Notes under the pieces: generated by a model
Databases searched by the model: none
Told to the model about the DNA's origin: nothing
The model's input: only the letters and a program-made list of their open reading frames with translations
DNA from: Sulfuriferula multivorans
GTDB lineage: Bacteria > Pseudomonadota > Gammaproteobacteria > Burkholderiales > Sulfuriferulaceae
Direction of reading: 5' to 3'
Length of the DNA: 64,000 nucleotides
Assembly (NCBI RefSeq): GCF_003851125.1
Contig: NZ_BGOW01000001.1
Coordinates: 160,006-224,005 of the forward strand
Part shown: in pieces, positions 28,416 through 37,175 of the stretch
How the letters are laid out: each line of letters opens with the position of its first letter
Position numbering within the stretch: the stretch's first letter is position 1
Program-made: the position numbers and the translations under genes

Positions 28416-28694
28416 CTACCTCACGCTTGCAGTGGCGAGATACTGACGTACCTTCCTGCTTCGCAAACTGACAAAGTTCGGCGTCGAATCCATGACGAAC
28501 CTGCCGGTGCGTGCGTCATGGATAGCCGGCACCGTGTGGCTGGGCAGATACGAAGGCAACGGGTGTTCGCGTAATTGCCTCTTGCTGAAGGCGTCAATGC
28601 CCACCATGCGCCATTCCAGGCCCATGTAGTGAAGCGTCAGGCGGATCTTCTCGCAATAATGCGACCAATGCAGCTCGTAAAGAGTAATCATCAC
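28416..28694 (-). pseudogene. Truncated glutathione S-transferase N-terminal domain
   Basis: The 92-residue frame begins MITLYELHWSHYCEKIRLTL, the thioredoxin-like N-terminus of a GST, and continues to LPSHTVPAIHDARTGRFVMD and the S-T-P region that binds the gamma-glutamyl group. After about 74 residues the similarity stops and 17 unrelated residues precede the stop. The helical C-terminal domain (another 120 or more residues) is missing. A deletion that joined this fragment to the SGNH gene upstream region is likely. Confidence 0.65.
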
Positions 28695-28912
28695 ACCGCC
28701 CCTTGCTTGACTGACCCAAACACCGTGATCAGGCGCGCGATGAGGCTTGTTGCCGCGCCTGTAGCGGATGGTTTATCGCATTAATCCTAGAAAAAGCAGT
28801 TGGTCCACGAAAAACACAAAAAGCACGAAAATATTCAAAGAGATAACAAGCTGTAGACCATCACCAAAGGGTGAATGACTGAATCAATGCAATATATTTT
28901 TTTATTTCGTGT

Positions 28913-28920
28913 CTTTTGTG
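28913..28920 (+). repeat. 8-bp target-site duplication, left copy
   Basis: CTTTTGTG immediately precedes the insertion sequence and is repeated at 30241-30248, as expected for IS256-family transposition. Confidence 0.88.
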
Positions 28921-30240
28921 GAGGGTGTAAGAATTTTTGTGTAAACGGTCATTTGGCAGGAAACTGCCGCCTTGGACGAAGGAGCTGTAATGACCGTAAG
29001 CAGCGAACTGTTGGACAGCCTGCTGCCTGATTACAAGAAACCGGAAGACCTGATTGGAGCGGATGGGCTGCTCAAGCAGCTCACCAAGAAACTGGTGGAG
29101 CGGGCACTCGAAGCCGAGATGGCCGAGCATCTGGGTCACGCCAAGCATGAGCCCGTCGCCAATCCCACCGGCAACACCCGCAATGGCAAGAGCAAGAAGA
29201 CGCTCAAGGGCGAATTCGGCGAGCTGCCGATCGAAATTCCCCGCGACCGCCACGGCAGCTTTGAGCCGCAGCTGATCCCCAAGCACCAGACTCGCTGGAC
29301 AGGCTTCGACGACAAGATCCTGTCGCTCTACGCTCGTGGCATGACGGTGCGGGAGATTCAAGGCCACCTGGAAGAAATGTATGGCGCCGAAGTCTCGCCA
29401 TCGCTGATTTCATCGATCACGGACGCGGTCATTGACGATGCCAAAGCCTGGCAATCCAGAGCGCTTGATGCGCTGTATCCCATCGTCTATCTCGACTGCA
29501 TTCACGTCAAGGCACGTGATAGCGGCGCGGTGCGGGCCAAGGCCGTGTATCTGGCGCTGGGCATCAACCTGGCTGGCGAAAAGGAACTGCTGGGCATCTG
29601 GATTGCCCAGACCGAAGGCGCCAAGTTCTGGCTGCAAGTCGTAACCGAGCTCAAGAATCGTGGTGTGCAGGACATCTTCATCGCCTGCGTGGACGGACTG
29701 AAAGGATTCCCTGAAGCCATCGAAGCCGTTTACCCCAGAACCGCCGTCCAGCTTTGCATCGTCCATATGGTGCGCTACAGCCTGAACTACGTGAGCTGGA
29801 AACTGCGCAAGGCGGTGGCCGCTGATCTGCGAACCATCTACGCGGCTGCCACCGTCGAGGAAGCTGAAGCCAGACTGGCCGAGTTCGAGGAGAAATGGGG
29901 TAAGGATTACCCACCCATTGTCCAGTCCTGGCGGCGCAACTGGGACCGTATCATCCCGTTCTTTGACTACCCGCCGGAAATCAGGCGCATCATTTACACC
30001 ACCAATGCCATCGAATCGGTGAACATGAGTCTGAGGAAGATTACCAAGAACCGGGGGTCATTCCCAAGCGATGAGGCTTTGCTGAAACTGTTCTACCTTG
30101 CCCTGCAAAACATCAGCCAGAAGTGGACCATGCCGATCCGGGATTGGAAGGCTGCGCTAAACCGGTTTGCTATCCAGTTCGATGACCGGATGCCACAATG
30201 TTAAACGAAATCCCGTTTACACAAAATTCCGAACACCCCC
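28921..30240 (+). mobile_element. IS256-family insertion sequence, apparently intact
   Basis: The element is 1320 bp with imperfect terminal inverted repeats of about 28 bp (28921-28948 and 30213-30240); both inner ends read GTGTAAACGG. An 8-bp duplication flanks it. A single full-length transposase gene fills the inside. The size, repeats and duplication length all fit the IS256 family. Both ends and the transposase appear undamaged, so it may be active. Confidence 0.93.
28990..30204 (+). CDS. IS256-family transposase
   Basis: A 404-residue DDE (mutator-type) transposase. LDCIHVKARDSGAVRAKAVY holds the first Asp, FIACVDGLKGFPEAIEAVYP the second with the typical DGLKG-F-P motif, and YTTNAIESVNMSLRKITKNR the catalytic Glu. 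VQLCIVHMVRYSLNYVSWK is also typical. GGAG precedes the ATG at 28990; a TTG six codons upstream is possible. The gene is uninterrupted. Confidence 0.95.
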   Translation: MTVSSELLDSLLPDYKKPEDLIGADGLLKQLTKKLVERALEAEMAEHLGHAKHEPVANPTGNTRNGKSKKTLKGEFGELPIEIPRDRHGSFEPQLIPKHQTRWTGFDDKILSLYARGMTVREIQGHLEEMYGAEVSPSLISSITDAVIDDAKAWQSRALDALYPIVYLDCIHVKARDSGAVRAKAVYLALGINLAGEKELLGIWIAQTEGAKFWLQVVTELKNRGVQDIFIACVDGLKGFPEAIEAVYPRTAVQLCIVHMVRYSLNYVSWKLRKAVAADLRTIYAAATVEEAEARLAEFEEKWGKDYPPIVQSWRRNWDRIIPFFDYPPEIRRIIYTTNAIESVNMSLRKITKNRGSFPSDEALLKLFYLALQNISQKWTMPIRDWKAALNRFAIQFDDRMPQC

Positions 30241-30248
30241 CTTTTGTG
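30241..30248 (+). repeat. 8-bp target-site duplication, right copy
   Basis: CTTTTGTG directly follows the right terminal inverted repeat and matches the left copy exactly. Confidence 0.88.
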
Positions 30249-30277
30249 TCTTTCGTGGATAAATCGCCGTTTTTAGG

Positions 30278-30586
30278 TTAATTTGGTATCGAAATATTGC
30301 GCAACCCCACGCGTACCACCGCGATGGCATTGTTCATCTTTTTGAATCTCCAGAAACCGAACATACCCGTCAACACGCCGCTCGGGATGCAGATAATGCC
30401 TACAGCCGTGAACCAGTTCTGATGCGAGAAATGAATAATCGATACGCCGGCAATGAGCAATGCGACAGCTGAGCGCAGATACGACAGGAAGGTTCTCTCA
30501 TTCGCCAGCAGCGTACGATCAATAGCCAGTTGATCTCTCAAAATCAGCTCTGCTGCCTCAAACCGTGAATAGGGGCCGTGTTCCAT
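30278..30586 (-). CDS. DUF202/YidH-type membrane protein
   Basis: A 102-residue small membrane protein. The family signature RDQLAIDRTLLANERTFLSY is followed by two to three helices (SAVALLIAGVSIIHFSH and AVGIICIPSGVLTGMFGFWR). No function is established for DUF202 proteins. I chose the ATG at 30586, with AAGGAG upstream, over a longer form whose extra residues are unlike the family. Confidence 0.82.
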   Translation of the reverse strand: MEHGPYSRFEAAELILRDQLAIDRTLLANERTFLSYLRSAVALLIAGVSIIHFSHQNWFTAVGIICIPSGVLTGMFGFWRFKKMNNAIAVVRVGLRNISIPN

Positions 30587-30782
30587 CTTGCCAGGGTCTC
30601 CTTGAATGAAGATAGTTAGAAATGAAAAGTCCCCAATTGCAGTACAAAGCACCGCAAGGTTGGGGATCGGGAATATATGAGCTGTCAGGCGCCATGGGCG
30701 GCCATTATAAACTTACCAGCCGCGGTGTGGGGTTTGGCGGGGAATTCAGTGCTCGCAGGTATGCTGATCACTCGATCCGCAT

Positions 30783-31718
30783 TCAAAACCAGAACGACGT
30801 ATCCTTCAGCAAAAATTCAACATAGGACATGTAGTGCGATCCATCGCAGGAGAAGGTCAGGCTGATCATGCCGTTGAAAATGTTGATCGAGGCCGTGCGC
30901 AGATAGATGGTTGGATCGGCAAAGCGCAAGGATTGCATAGTACTCAAAATTCGTGCGATATCCTGCGGCGGAATGGCCGCATCGTTCGGGTAAGGGCGCG
31001 GCGGGAATACCAGGCAGATGTCCGGATCGCTCAATGCCTCATGATCCAGAATGCGATAGCGGAACGGGTCATCCACGGTCCAGATGGTCGCCTGGCTGCT
31101 GGAAAAATGTATCTGGCATTGAAATACGCCGCGCAGGGTCAGCAATTCCTCGAGGATGGAAAACGCCTGCTCCAGATTACGGTCCATGGGGCTGTCCACG
31201 CGACATTGTTGAAACACAGTGCCGCGAATGGCCGGGTCGCCCTTCACCTGCCGCCAATAACCCGGCTCTTCGTAGAGTTCGGACGTTACCGGCAGATCGC
31301 GCAGGTCAAAGTCGGCACCCAGATAGCCCAGCATGTTGGAGTCCGAGCGCACCACCTGTAGCGCCGTGAGCGATGGCCGGCGCCCCATCAGGCTGATGTA
31401 TGCATCAGAAAGCAAAAAACCCCACGCCGGCACGGCTTCCTTCATGTACGGGCGCTGGGAGCGGTCGCGCCCGTAATGTTCCGGTGCAGGCCCCTCGTGA
31501 CCGATATTGTCACAAATCTGGGTACCATCGGTATTCAGGCAATACAAAAAAGAGCAATAAGGCACGCTGGCAAAACTTTGAGCAAGAATCTCATTCAGTT
31601 GCTCGCGATCGCCCCATGCCGGAGCGCACTGTTCGGCCAGCTGCGCGAGTGGCTCGCGCAACTTTTTGGCCAGTTCTTCCCGCTGCAAATAAATACTTTC
31701 TTTCCATGAACTTTTCAT
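30783..31718 (-). CDS. PDC (Cache-like) sensor-domain protein without output domain
   Basis: A 311-residue soluble protein. The central part (about residues 45-160: SFLYCLNTDGTQICDNIGHE, GRDRSQRPYMKEA, ISLMGRRPSLTALQVV, GYLGADFDL) is a PDC/Cache-type ligand-binding domain, commonly found periplasmically in receptors. Here no signal peptide, membrane helix, kinase, methyl-accepting or GGDEF domain is attached. The C-terminal 130 residues are unassigned. It may sense a ligand in the cytoplasm or partner with another protein. Confidence 0.78.
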   Translation of the reverse strand: MKSSWKESIYLQREELAKKLREPLAQLAEQCAPAWGDREQLNEILAQSFASVPYCSFLYCLNTDGTQICDNIGHEGPAPEHYGRDRSQRPYMKEAVPAWGFLLSDAYISLMGRRPSLTALQVVRSDSNMLGYLGADFDLRDLPVTSELYEEPGYWRQVKGDPAIRGTVFQQCRVDSPMDRNLEQAFSILEELLTLRGVFQCQIHFSSSQATIWTVDDPFRYRILDHEALSDPDICLVFPPRPYPNDAAIPPQDIARILSTMQSLRFADPTIYLRTASINIFNGMISLTFSCDGSHYMSYVEFLLKDTSFWF

Positions 31719-32032
31719 ATGTTCTGCCGAATATTACTTTGCGAAATTAAAAAGAATTTATAACAGTGCATGGCATACATGCTGTGTATGAGTCGAGTGA
31801 GCTTTTAGATATGGCATCCTGGAAAATGGTTTCCGGATGCATGACTTTTAGCAGGGCCCCTGCCGAATCGTCCAATCGGATTCAATTAGACCAGCCCGTC
31901 TATCGGATTACAACAACATCCATCCAGAAACACTATGGAAAAGCCTCATGCCCCCTCAACTGCCCTTGCGCACATTTAGACAAAGCTTGAACCAGCCTGC
32001 GCGTACCATACTTCGTAAATGCTACAACCTGA
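31719..32032. other. Intergenic stretch without recognisable features
   Basis: Short open frames here have no homology I can recognise and no ribosome-binding site. I see no repeat, hairpin terminator or RNA gene. Confidence 0.5.
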
Positions 32033-32377
32033 TTATTCTGCGCGTGCTCCCAAATCCTTTTCCAGCGCCACCATGTATTTCTTGCTCAACGCAATAAATC
32101 CGGGAGTAGGCCCGACATCTTCATAAATCGGATCACCCTGATCGTCCCGTGCAATCACCTTGTCACCCTGAACATAAGGCATGGCGCGCTCAAGCTCGGT
32201 TAAAGCAGCCGTTAACAATTCGCTGATGATTTCCGTTTCATTACGACGCGAATACATTTCTGCCAAGGCCGCTATTTTCGCAGCATCATGAAGCGGCAAA
32301 CGGATGCGGTATTCTTTGGCAGTCAGTTGCCTACTCGCCGAACTTTCCCATGCCTTCAGCAAATCCGTAATATTCAT
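32033..32377 (-). CDS. Small helical protein with ribbon-helix-helix-like start
   Basis: A 114-residue protein. It begins MNITDLLKAWESSASRQLTA and continues EYRIRLPLHDAAKIAALAEM and RRNETEIISELLTAALTELE, a strand then two helices resembling a ribbon-helix-helix DNA-binding unit. Some homologues carry the database label pilin assembly or type 1 pili tip component, which the sequence does not support clearly. I left the function open. The start at 32377 gives the homologous N-terminus; a longer form is unlikely. Confidence 0.6.
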   Translation of the reverse strand: MNITDLLKAWESSASRQLTAKEYRIRLPLHDAAKIAALAEMYSRRNETEIISELLTAALTELERAMPYVQGDKVIARDDQGDPIYEDVGPTPGFIALSKKYMVALEKDLGARAE

Positions 32378-32547
32378 AATTTTTTCCGCGCTCCATACAA
32401 TTCTGGTTGCGATCAATATAGCACCCAGGTTTAAAAGCGATATCCAACGCGATCATCTGCGGGCTCGCATATCGATACTGTTGCAGATTTGGTGTGGCTA
32501 TCTCTCCGGCGGAGGGCCAGCTATCTTTTTTACGAAGAGCAAGCCCG

Positions 32548-32982
32548 CTATTGCCAGTTGTCATGGCGTTCGCGACGCTCCTGACGATAGTTGGTCACTT
32601 CAAGACGAATCCCGTCCGGGTCGGAGAAAAATGTCGCGGCGTAGTCAGGCGCATATTCCGGGTATAGCCGCGCTTCGGTGGCGGCGATTCCTGCGGCGCG
32701 GAGTTGCGCGGCGACACTTTCCACCTCGGCAATTGAATCCACCCGCAGGCAAAAGTGATGCAGCCCGGGCGAGTATGCGTCATGTGCCGCAATGACTCGC
32801 GCGGGGCGCAGGGCGAAACCGAAGTGGCGGTTGAAGTACTGAATGTGCGGATCGCCAGCCAGTGCGAACTTGTTCTTGCGAAAGCCCAGCGTCTGCAGGA
32901 GAACCTGGTCGTAGAAACACTCCGATTTCTCGAGGTCTGACACGGTAATGTAGACATGATCAATTCCGGTAATCTCAGGCAT
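32548..32982 (-). CDS. VOC-family (glyoxalase/bleomycin-resistance-like) protein
   Basis: A 144-residue metalloenzyme-fold protein. GIDHVYITVSDLEKSECFYD contains the first metal-binding His, LHHFCLRVDSIAEV the second strand motif, and TFFSDPDGIRLEVTNYR the final Glu. The VOC family covers dioxygenases, isomerases and resistance proteins, and the substrate is not evident. A cupin gene lies just downstream on the same strand. Confidence 0.88.
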   Translation of the reverse strand: MPEITGIDHVYITVSDLEKSECFYDQVLLQTLGFRKNKFALAGDPHIQYFNRHFGFALRPARVIAAHDAYSPGLHHFCLRVDSIAEVESVAAQLRAAGIAATEARLYPEYAPDYAATFFSDPDGIRLEVTNYRQERRERHDNWQ

Positions 32983-33093
32983 AACGGATTTCTCGATTGT
33001 GTGGAGGGCTGATTACCAGGTTCGCCTACGATATCGATCCCGCCTGGTTATGCCTTTTGTTTTGTTGGGGCAACCAACAGGCTTTCCCAATGA

Positions 33094-33612
33094 CTATTCG
33101 CCTTCCCAATAGTCGATGCTTTTGCTTTCTCTTCCGACAAAACGGAACGTTTGCGGCGCATTGCCCGCATCGGAGGGAAACTCCGCAAGAATGCCGAACT
33201 TTCCCGAATCGGGATATTCCGCAATTTCGGGCGACAATCGGGTGCTCACCGCGAGATATTTCATTTCGGCAGCCCCCGTATTAATAAACTGATGCGCTGT
33301 TTCCTTGCCGCCCGGCGGGCAGGCAACGATATCACCCGCCTTGACCGGGTAAACCGCCTCTCCGATTCGCACTTCACCGCTGCCTTCCAGAATAAAGAAC
33401 ATTTCCTCATTGACGCGGTGGTTGTGAAACGGGAAAGCACGCTTGCCTGGCGGCACAGCTGTGATGTTGTACCCGAGTTTCTGCGCGCCTATGAGTGACG
33501 CCACAAAACCCATGCGGGCATCAAATCGTTGGGCAGCCTCACCGGTGGCAGCAAACGCCGCAGGACGCGGCAGCAGTTCGACTTCGGAGATATTGATAAT
33601 GGGTTTGATCAT
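33094..33612 (-). CDS. Cupin-domain protein
   Basis: A 172-residue beta-barrel protein. The cupin motif 1 residues are in FPFHNHRVNEEMFFILEGSG (H-x-H, then Glu) and motif 2 in CPPGGKETAHQFINTG with the last His. A metal-binding dioxygenase or isomerase role is possible but not determinable. It lies downstream of a VOC gene with the same orientation. Confidence 0.87.
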   Translation of the reverse strand: MIKPIINISEVELLPRPAAFAATGEAAQRFDARMGFVASLIGAQKLGYNITAVPPGKRAFPFHNHRVNEEMFFILEGSGEVRIGEAVYPVKAGDIVACPPGGKETAHQFINTGAAEMKYLAVSTRLSPEIAEYPDSGKFGILAEFPSDAGNAPQTFRFVGRESKSIDYWEGE

Positions 33613-33898
33613 ATTGCCTCCTGTTTTCCAGGCACGCCGTTTTTGTTTCTGGCGATGGCTGGTATGGCCTGATACCTATTGAAGTCCCATTTCCGCGGGT
33701 TTGGCAGCCAAGCCCGCCATTCTGAAGGCACGATACCGGCAGTGGTGGAAAGGAGACACCGAATGAAATTCTATACCCGACGGCATCGATTTGTACCAGC
33801 GTCGTCAACATCGGCCGTGCGGTCTGGTTATGCTCATTCGACGCGTTTCGATCTCCGGATTTGGGAGATCGAATAGCGTAGCGCGGCCACCCGCTTCT

Positions 33899-34180
33899 TC
33901 AGGCGTCTGATGGCCACTCGCTGAAAGGAAAAGGCGTGTCTTCGGAGGCAAAGGTAAGGAAATATGCAATTTGCTGTAAATAACGCCCCAGGCTGCGGCC
34001 AAATGAAACCAATCGGGCATTGGGCGCATCGCTCAGCAAGCTGATTACGAACTGGATGACCGTAACGATGCACAGCAAGGTTCCGGTCACCTGGTAGGCC
34101 AGCCCCATCAACAGCATGAACAAACCGCGAACCCATATGTTGCGCTTGGTGCCATTGCTGATAATTTGATCCTGATTCAT
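33899..34180 (-). CDS. DUF4389 family membrane protein
   Basis: A 93-residue protein. RNIWVRGLFMLLMGLAYQVT is a membrane helix and GTLLCIVTVIQFVISLL a second; FGRSLGRYLQQIAYFLTFAS and PFPFSEWP are the family's C-terminal signature. Function unknown. The start at 34180 matches homologues; a frame extension upstream reaches 34234 but lacks family similarity. Confidence 0.8.
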   Translation of the reverse strand: MNQDQIISNGTKRNIWVRGLFMLLMGLAYQVTGTLLCIVTVIQFVISLLSDAPNARLVSFGRSLGRYLQQIAYFLTFASEDTPFPFSEWPSDA

Positions 34181-34316
34181 ATTCAGTCCCTTCCGAATAA
34201 TTTGGCCCGTAGAGGTCGCTACAGTATTGAACAATAGTTCATTTTATCGGCCGAAACGGGTCGGGCTCACATGGCAAATCCGGCGCCAAGCACCAAACAC
34301 GTACCAGAAACACGGG

Positions 34317-34979
34317 TCAGGCCAGCAGCACCGCCACGATGCCGGTGATGAAAATCCCGTCGAAGGTGCCGGCGCCGCCGATGGAAGCGATCGGCGCCCC
34401 CAGTTTTTTAATGTCCTTGAGGCGCAGGATATCCGCACCGATCAGCACCCCCAATGTGCCGCAGATATAGGCCAGCGGAGCGCTTTGCTGCGGGTTGAGG
34501 GCGATGGCGACGAAGGCGGCGGTAAGGGGCGCGATAAGCACCGGGATGCCGATGCCCAGCCCCGGAACAAGGCGGCTGGAAGAATAGCTCACCAGGCTCA
34601 CCAGCGCCACCGCAACCAGCACCTGCAACGGGTTGAGCGGGTTGTGCAGCAGCAGGTAAATGCAGAAAGCCACCGGCGTCACGCAACCGCCCACATTGGC
34701 CGCCACCACCGTCCTGCCGGTGAACGGCATGCGCCGCGCTCCGAACAGTTGGCGCAAGGGAGGCGGCAGTTCGCCGGGAGGCGGCTCGTCCGCCGCCATG
34801 CTGAACAGCGGCAGGTTGATCATGCTGCCTATCAGCATCGTGAACAGCAACAGCAACGCCGATTCCGGGGAAAGCCCAAGCTTGTCGAATGCGGTGGTCA
34901 CCACCCCGATCTGGATGAAGGTCGCCAGGGCGATCAGGACAGCCAGGAGCAGCAGTAGGCGCAGAGGAGGAGTAGGCAT
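34317..34979 (-). CDS. DUF1614 family membrane protein
   Basis: A 220-residue integral membrane protein with about six helices. LLFTMLIGSMINLPLF is the second helix, VVAANVGGCVTPVAFCIYLL and GIGIPVLIAPLTAAFVAIAL are the polar-glycine helices, and ADILRLKDIKKLGAPIASIG followed by GAGTFDGIFITGIVAVLLA closes the family pattern. A transport-like role is often guessed; it is not demonstrated. Confidence 0.85.
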   Translation of the reverse strand: MPTPPLRLLLLLAVLIALATFIQIGVVTTAFDKLGLSPESALLLLFTMLIGSMINLPLFSMAADEPPPGELPPPLRQLFGARRMPFTGRTVVAANVGGCVTPVAFCIYLLLHNPLNPLQVLVAVALVSLVSYSSSRLVPGLGIGIPVLIAPLTAAFVAIALNPQQSAPLAYICGTLGVLIGADILRLKDIKKLGAPIASIGGAGTFDGIFITGIVAVLLA

Positions 34980-35029
34980 ACAAGCGCATCAGCGGCGGGG
35001 GTGGAAGTTTTCCGGTTTCAGTGCGGCCG

Positions 35030-35413
35030 TCAGCCCGGCTTTTTCGCTTGGGCTTCGAGCAGGCGCAAGTCCATCTTGCGCAGCCTTTCGGCCATGACCT
35101 TCATCACGTGCGTGGCGAAATAAGGCGTCTGCTGGACCAGAAAATGGAAGCGTGCAGCGTCGATCGGCACCAGCACGCAGTCGCGAACGGCAGTCACCGT
35201 CGCCGTGCGGGGAGCATGCTCCACCAGCGCCATTTCCCCAAGCAGGGCACCCGGTTCAGCCCGCTCGACGACGACATCCCCAACCATCACGTCCGCCGTG
35301 CCGCTGATCAGGACATACATCACATTGCCTGGTTCTCCGGCACGGAATACGGCCTGTCCGGCCGGAATGGCTGCCACGTCGGTTTCGTGGCGAAAGAGTT
35401 CGATAAGGTTCAT
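35030..35413 (-). CDS. Single-domain cyclic-nucleotide-binding protein
   Basis: A 127-residue protein consisting of one cNMP-binding domain. ETDVAAIPAGQAVFRAGEPG starts the beta-barrel and GALLGEMALVEHAPRTATVT is the phosphate-binding cassette with the conserved Glu and Arg. There is no helix-turn-helix or other output, so it may act by protein contact. It is followed by a gap and a small DUF504 gene. Confidence 0.88.
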   Translation of the reverse strand: MNLIELFRHETDVAAIPAGQAVFRAGEPGNVMYVLISGTADVMVGDVVVERAEPGALLGEMALVEHAPRTATVTAVRDCVLVPIDAARFHFLVQQTPYFATHVMKVMAERLRKMDLRLLEAQAKKPG

Positions 35414-35570
35414 GGTGTCGGGTTGATATGAAAATGGGTTAAAGACTCAGGCTCGCCGGAAGCTTCAGTGGCCATTATCCGAGGTAGCTGGATGGGCTGG
35501 CTTCCCGGCAAAACGTGACTGTACAACAATAACGAAAATAAATGGGCCCACCCGTATTTTCCCTATGTGC

Positions 35571-35825
35571 TCAATGCTCCCTGTGCCAGATCAGCTGACC
35601 GTCTTTGCGGACTTCCTTGATGCGATGCAAGGGAACGTCGTGAGCATAACCATCCTCATCCGTGACCTGGCAGGAAAAATGATCGCCCGGGGTAATGTGC
35701 ACCCGCTGCAACGGTACCTGAATGATCTTTCCTTCCACGCGATCATAATAACCGATCACGAAATCCCCTTGTGCGAATGCGCTATCCCAGCGAAGCCGGT
35801 TGAGCAGTTCATGAATGGGGAGCAT
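35571..35825 (-). CDS. DUF504/UPF0248 domain protein
   Basis: An 84-residue protein. MLPIHELLNRLRWDSAFAQG, EIGYYDRV-type sequence (here VIGYYDRVEGKIIQVPLQRV), and HRIKEVRKDGQLIWHRE match the DUF504 family, found in archaea and scattered bacteria and sometimes linked to RNA repair. Its role here is unknown. The ATG at 35825 gives the family N-terminus; an upstream extension to 35870 lacks similarity. Confidence 0.82.
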   Translation of the reverse strand: MLPIHELLNRLRWDSAFAQGDFVIGYYDRVEGKIIQVPLQRVHITPGDHFSCQVTDEDGYAHDVPLHRIKEVRKDGQLIWHREH

Positions 35826-35947
35826 AGGGAGGCTCAGGTTGCAGCGAGGCAGAAACACCGTGGTGTACAAATGGATTCATTATCAAATATCAGACATATG
35901 ACCCCGTTTCTACCTTCGCATGGTCTGTCCACATCCGTTGCATACCA

Positions 35948-36949
35948 TTAGCGATGAAGCACTATGCGATAGTGCGCATGGCCGCTCCTTAATCGCTTGA
36001 TAGCCTCATTGATATTATCAAAGCTGAATTTCTCGATGACCGGCTTGACGTGGTGGCGCTTGGCGAACTCCAGCATCCTGGCAATGGTTAAAGGGCTGCC
36101 GACCGGGGAACCGGATATCGAACGTTGCGCCATGATGAGCGAAAACACATTGATATCGAGCGGATCCAGCGTCGCGCCGACAAAGTGCAAACGGCCACGC
36201 GGCTTCAGTGTGCCAAGGTAGAGATTCCAGTCCAGCTTCACATTGACCGTGGAAATGATCATGTCGAAACGTCCGGCAGCCGCCTCGATTTCTTTCGGGT
36301 CGCGCGAGTTCAAGGTATGGTGCGCGCCCAGTTCCAGGGCTTCCTTCTTTTTGTCTTCGCTGCTGGTGAATGCCGTGACATCGCAGCCCCAGCCATTCAG
36401 GAACTGCAACGCCATATGGCCGAGACCGCCGATGCCGATCACCGCCACTTTGTCGGTGGGTGTGATATCAAACTGGACCAGCGGATTAAACACCGTAACC
36501 CCGCCGCAAAACAGCGGGCCGGCGGACTCCGGATCAATGCCTTCCGGGATGGGTACCACGCTGTTGGCCGCCGCGCGCACCTTGTCGGCAAAACCGCCGT
36601 GATGCCCGACGATAGTCGCCTGCGCGGTAGCGCATAGGTTGTTGTCGCCTGTCCTGCATGGTTCGCATTCGTTGCAATACCCGGCATGCCAGCCCAGCCC
36701 CACCACCTGGCCGACCTTCAGGTGTTTGACGCCTGCGCCTATTTTGCCGATCGTTCCCACCACTTCGTGCCCGGGAACCACCGGATACTCGGTAATCCCC
36801 CATTCATTGTCGATCACGCTCAGATCGCTATGACAGATACCGCAATACTGAACGTCGATTTCAACTTCGTCCGGCTTGAGTTGGCCGGGATCATATTCGA
36901 AGGGCTTGAGTTCTCCGTGTGGTTCAAATGCAGCAAACGCTTTGATCAT
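35948..36949 (-). CDS. Zinc-dependent NAD(P) alcohol dehydrogenase
   Basis: A 333-residue medium-chain dehydrogenase of the YahK/cinnamyl-alcohol type. Catalytic zinc ligands lie in CGICHSD and GHEVVG, the structural zinc cysteines in YCNECEPCRTGDNNLC, and the cofactor loop is VAVIGIGGLGHMALQF. The likely reaction is reversible oxidation of alcohols or reduction of aldehydes. AAGGAG precedes the ATG at 36949. Confidence 0.93.
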   Translation of the reverse strand: MIKAFAAFEPHGELKPFEYDPGQLKPDEVEIDVQYCGICHSDLSVIDNEWGITEYPVVPGHEVVGTIGKIGAGVKHLKVGQVVGLGWHAGYCNECEPCRTGDNNLCATAQATIVGHHGGFADKVRAAANSVVPIPEGIDPESAGPLFCGGVTVFNPLVQFDITPTDKVAVIGIGGLGHMALQFLNGWGCDVTAFTSSEDKKKEALELGAHHTLNSRDPKEIEAAAGRFDMIISTVNVKLDWNLYLGTLKPRGRLHFVGATLDPLDINVFSLIMAQRSISGSPVGSPLTIARMLEFAKRHHVKPVIEKFSFDNINEAIKRLRSGHAHYRIVLHR

Positions 36950-37175
36950 GCTGGCTCTCCTTCTGGTCAATGTGAACATTCAATCCCCATACCAGCGTTA
37001 TGTTTCTTGCTGGTATATCTTTTTGGAGTTCACAGGATCGAAATGGTTGCGGACGACAATAGTCGCCTCGCTCAACCTGAGGCAGAGCAAGCTGGATGGA
37101 TCTTGTTCCGGCCGGTGAATTCAATCCTCCAGCCCGGTAACGTGCCCGTCACATTCCCGGACGGGCGAGCCGCGT

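Larger units (their letters stand above)
28805..30258. repeat. Palindromic ACGAAA element interrupted by the insertion sequence
   Basis: The left arm 28805-28830 (starting CCACGAAA) is the inverse complement, with 3 mismatches in 26, of a right arm split by the IS: 28905-28920 joined to 30249-30258. Without the IS the element is about 126 bp. Its unit structure (CACGAAA, ACACAAA) recalls the ACAGAG elements near rsmI and yraN. Confidence 0.78.

Noticed and set aside
31766..31990. Plus-strand frame of 74 codons after the PDC gene
   Set aside because: No ribosome-binding site, no homology and poor codon structure.
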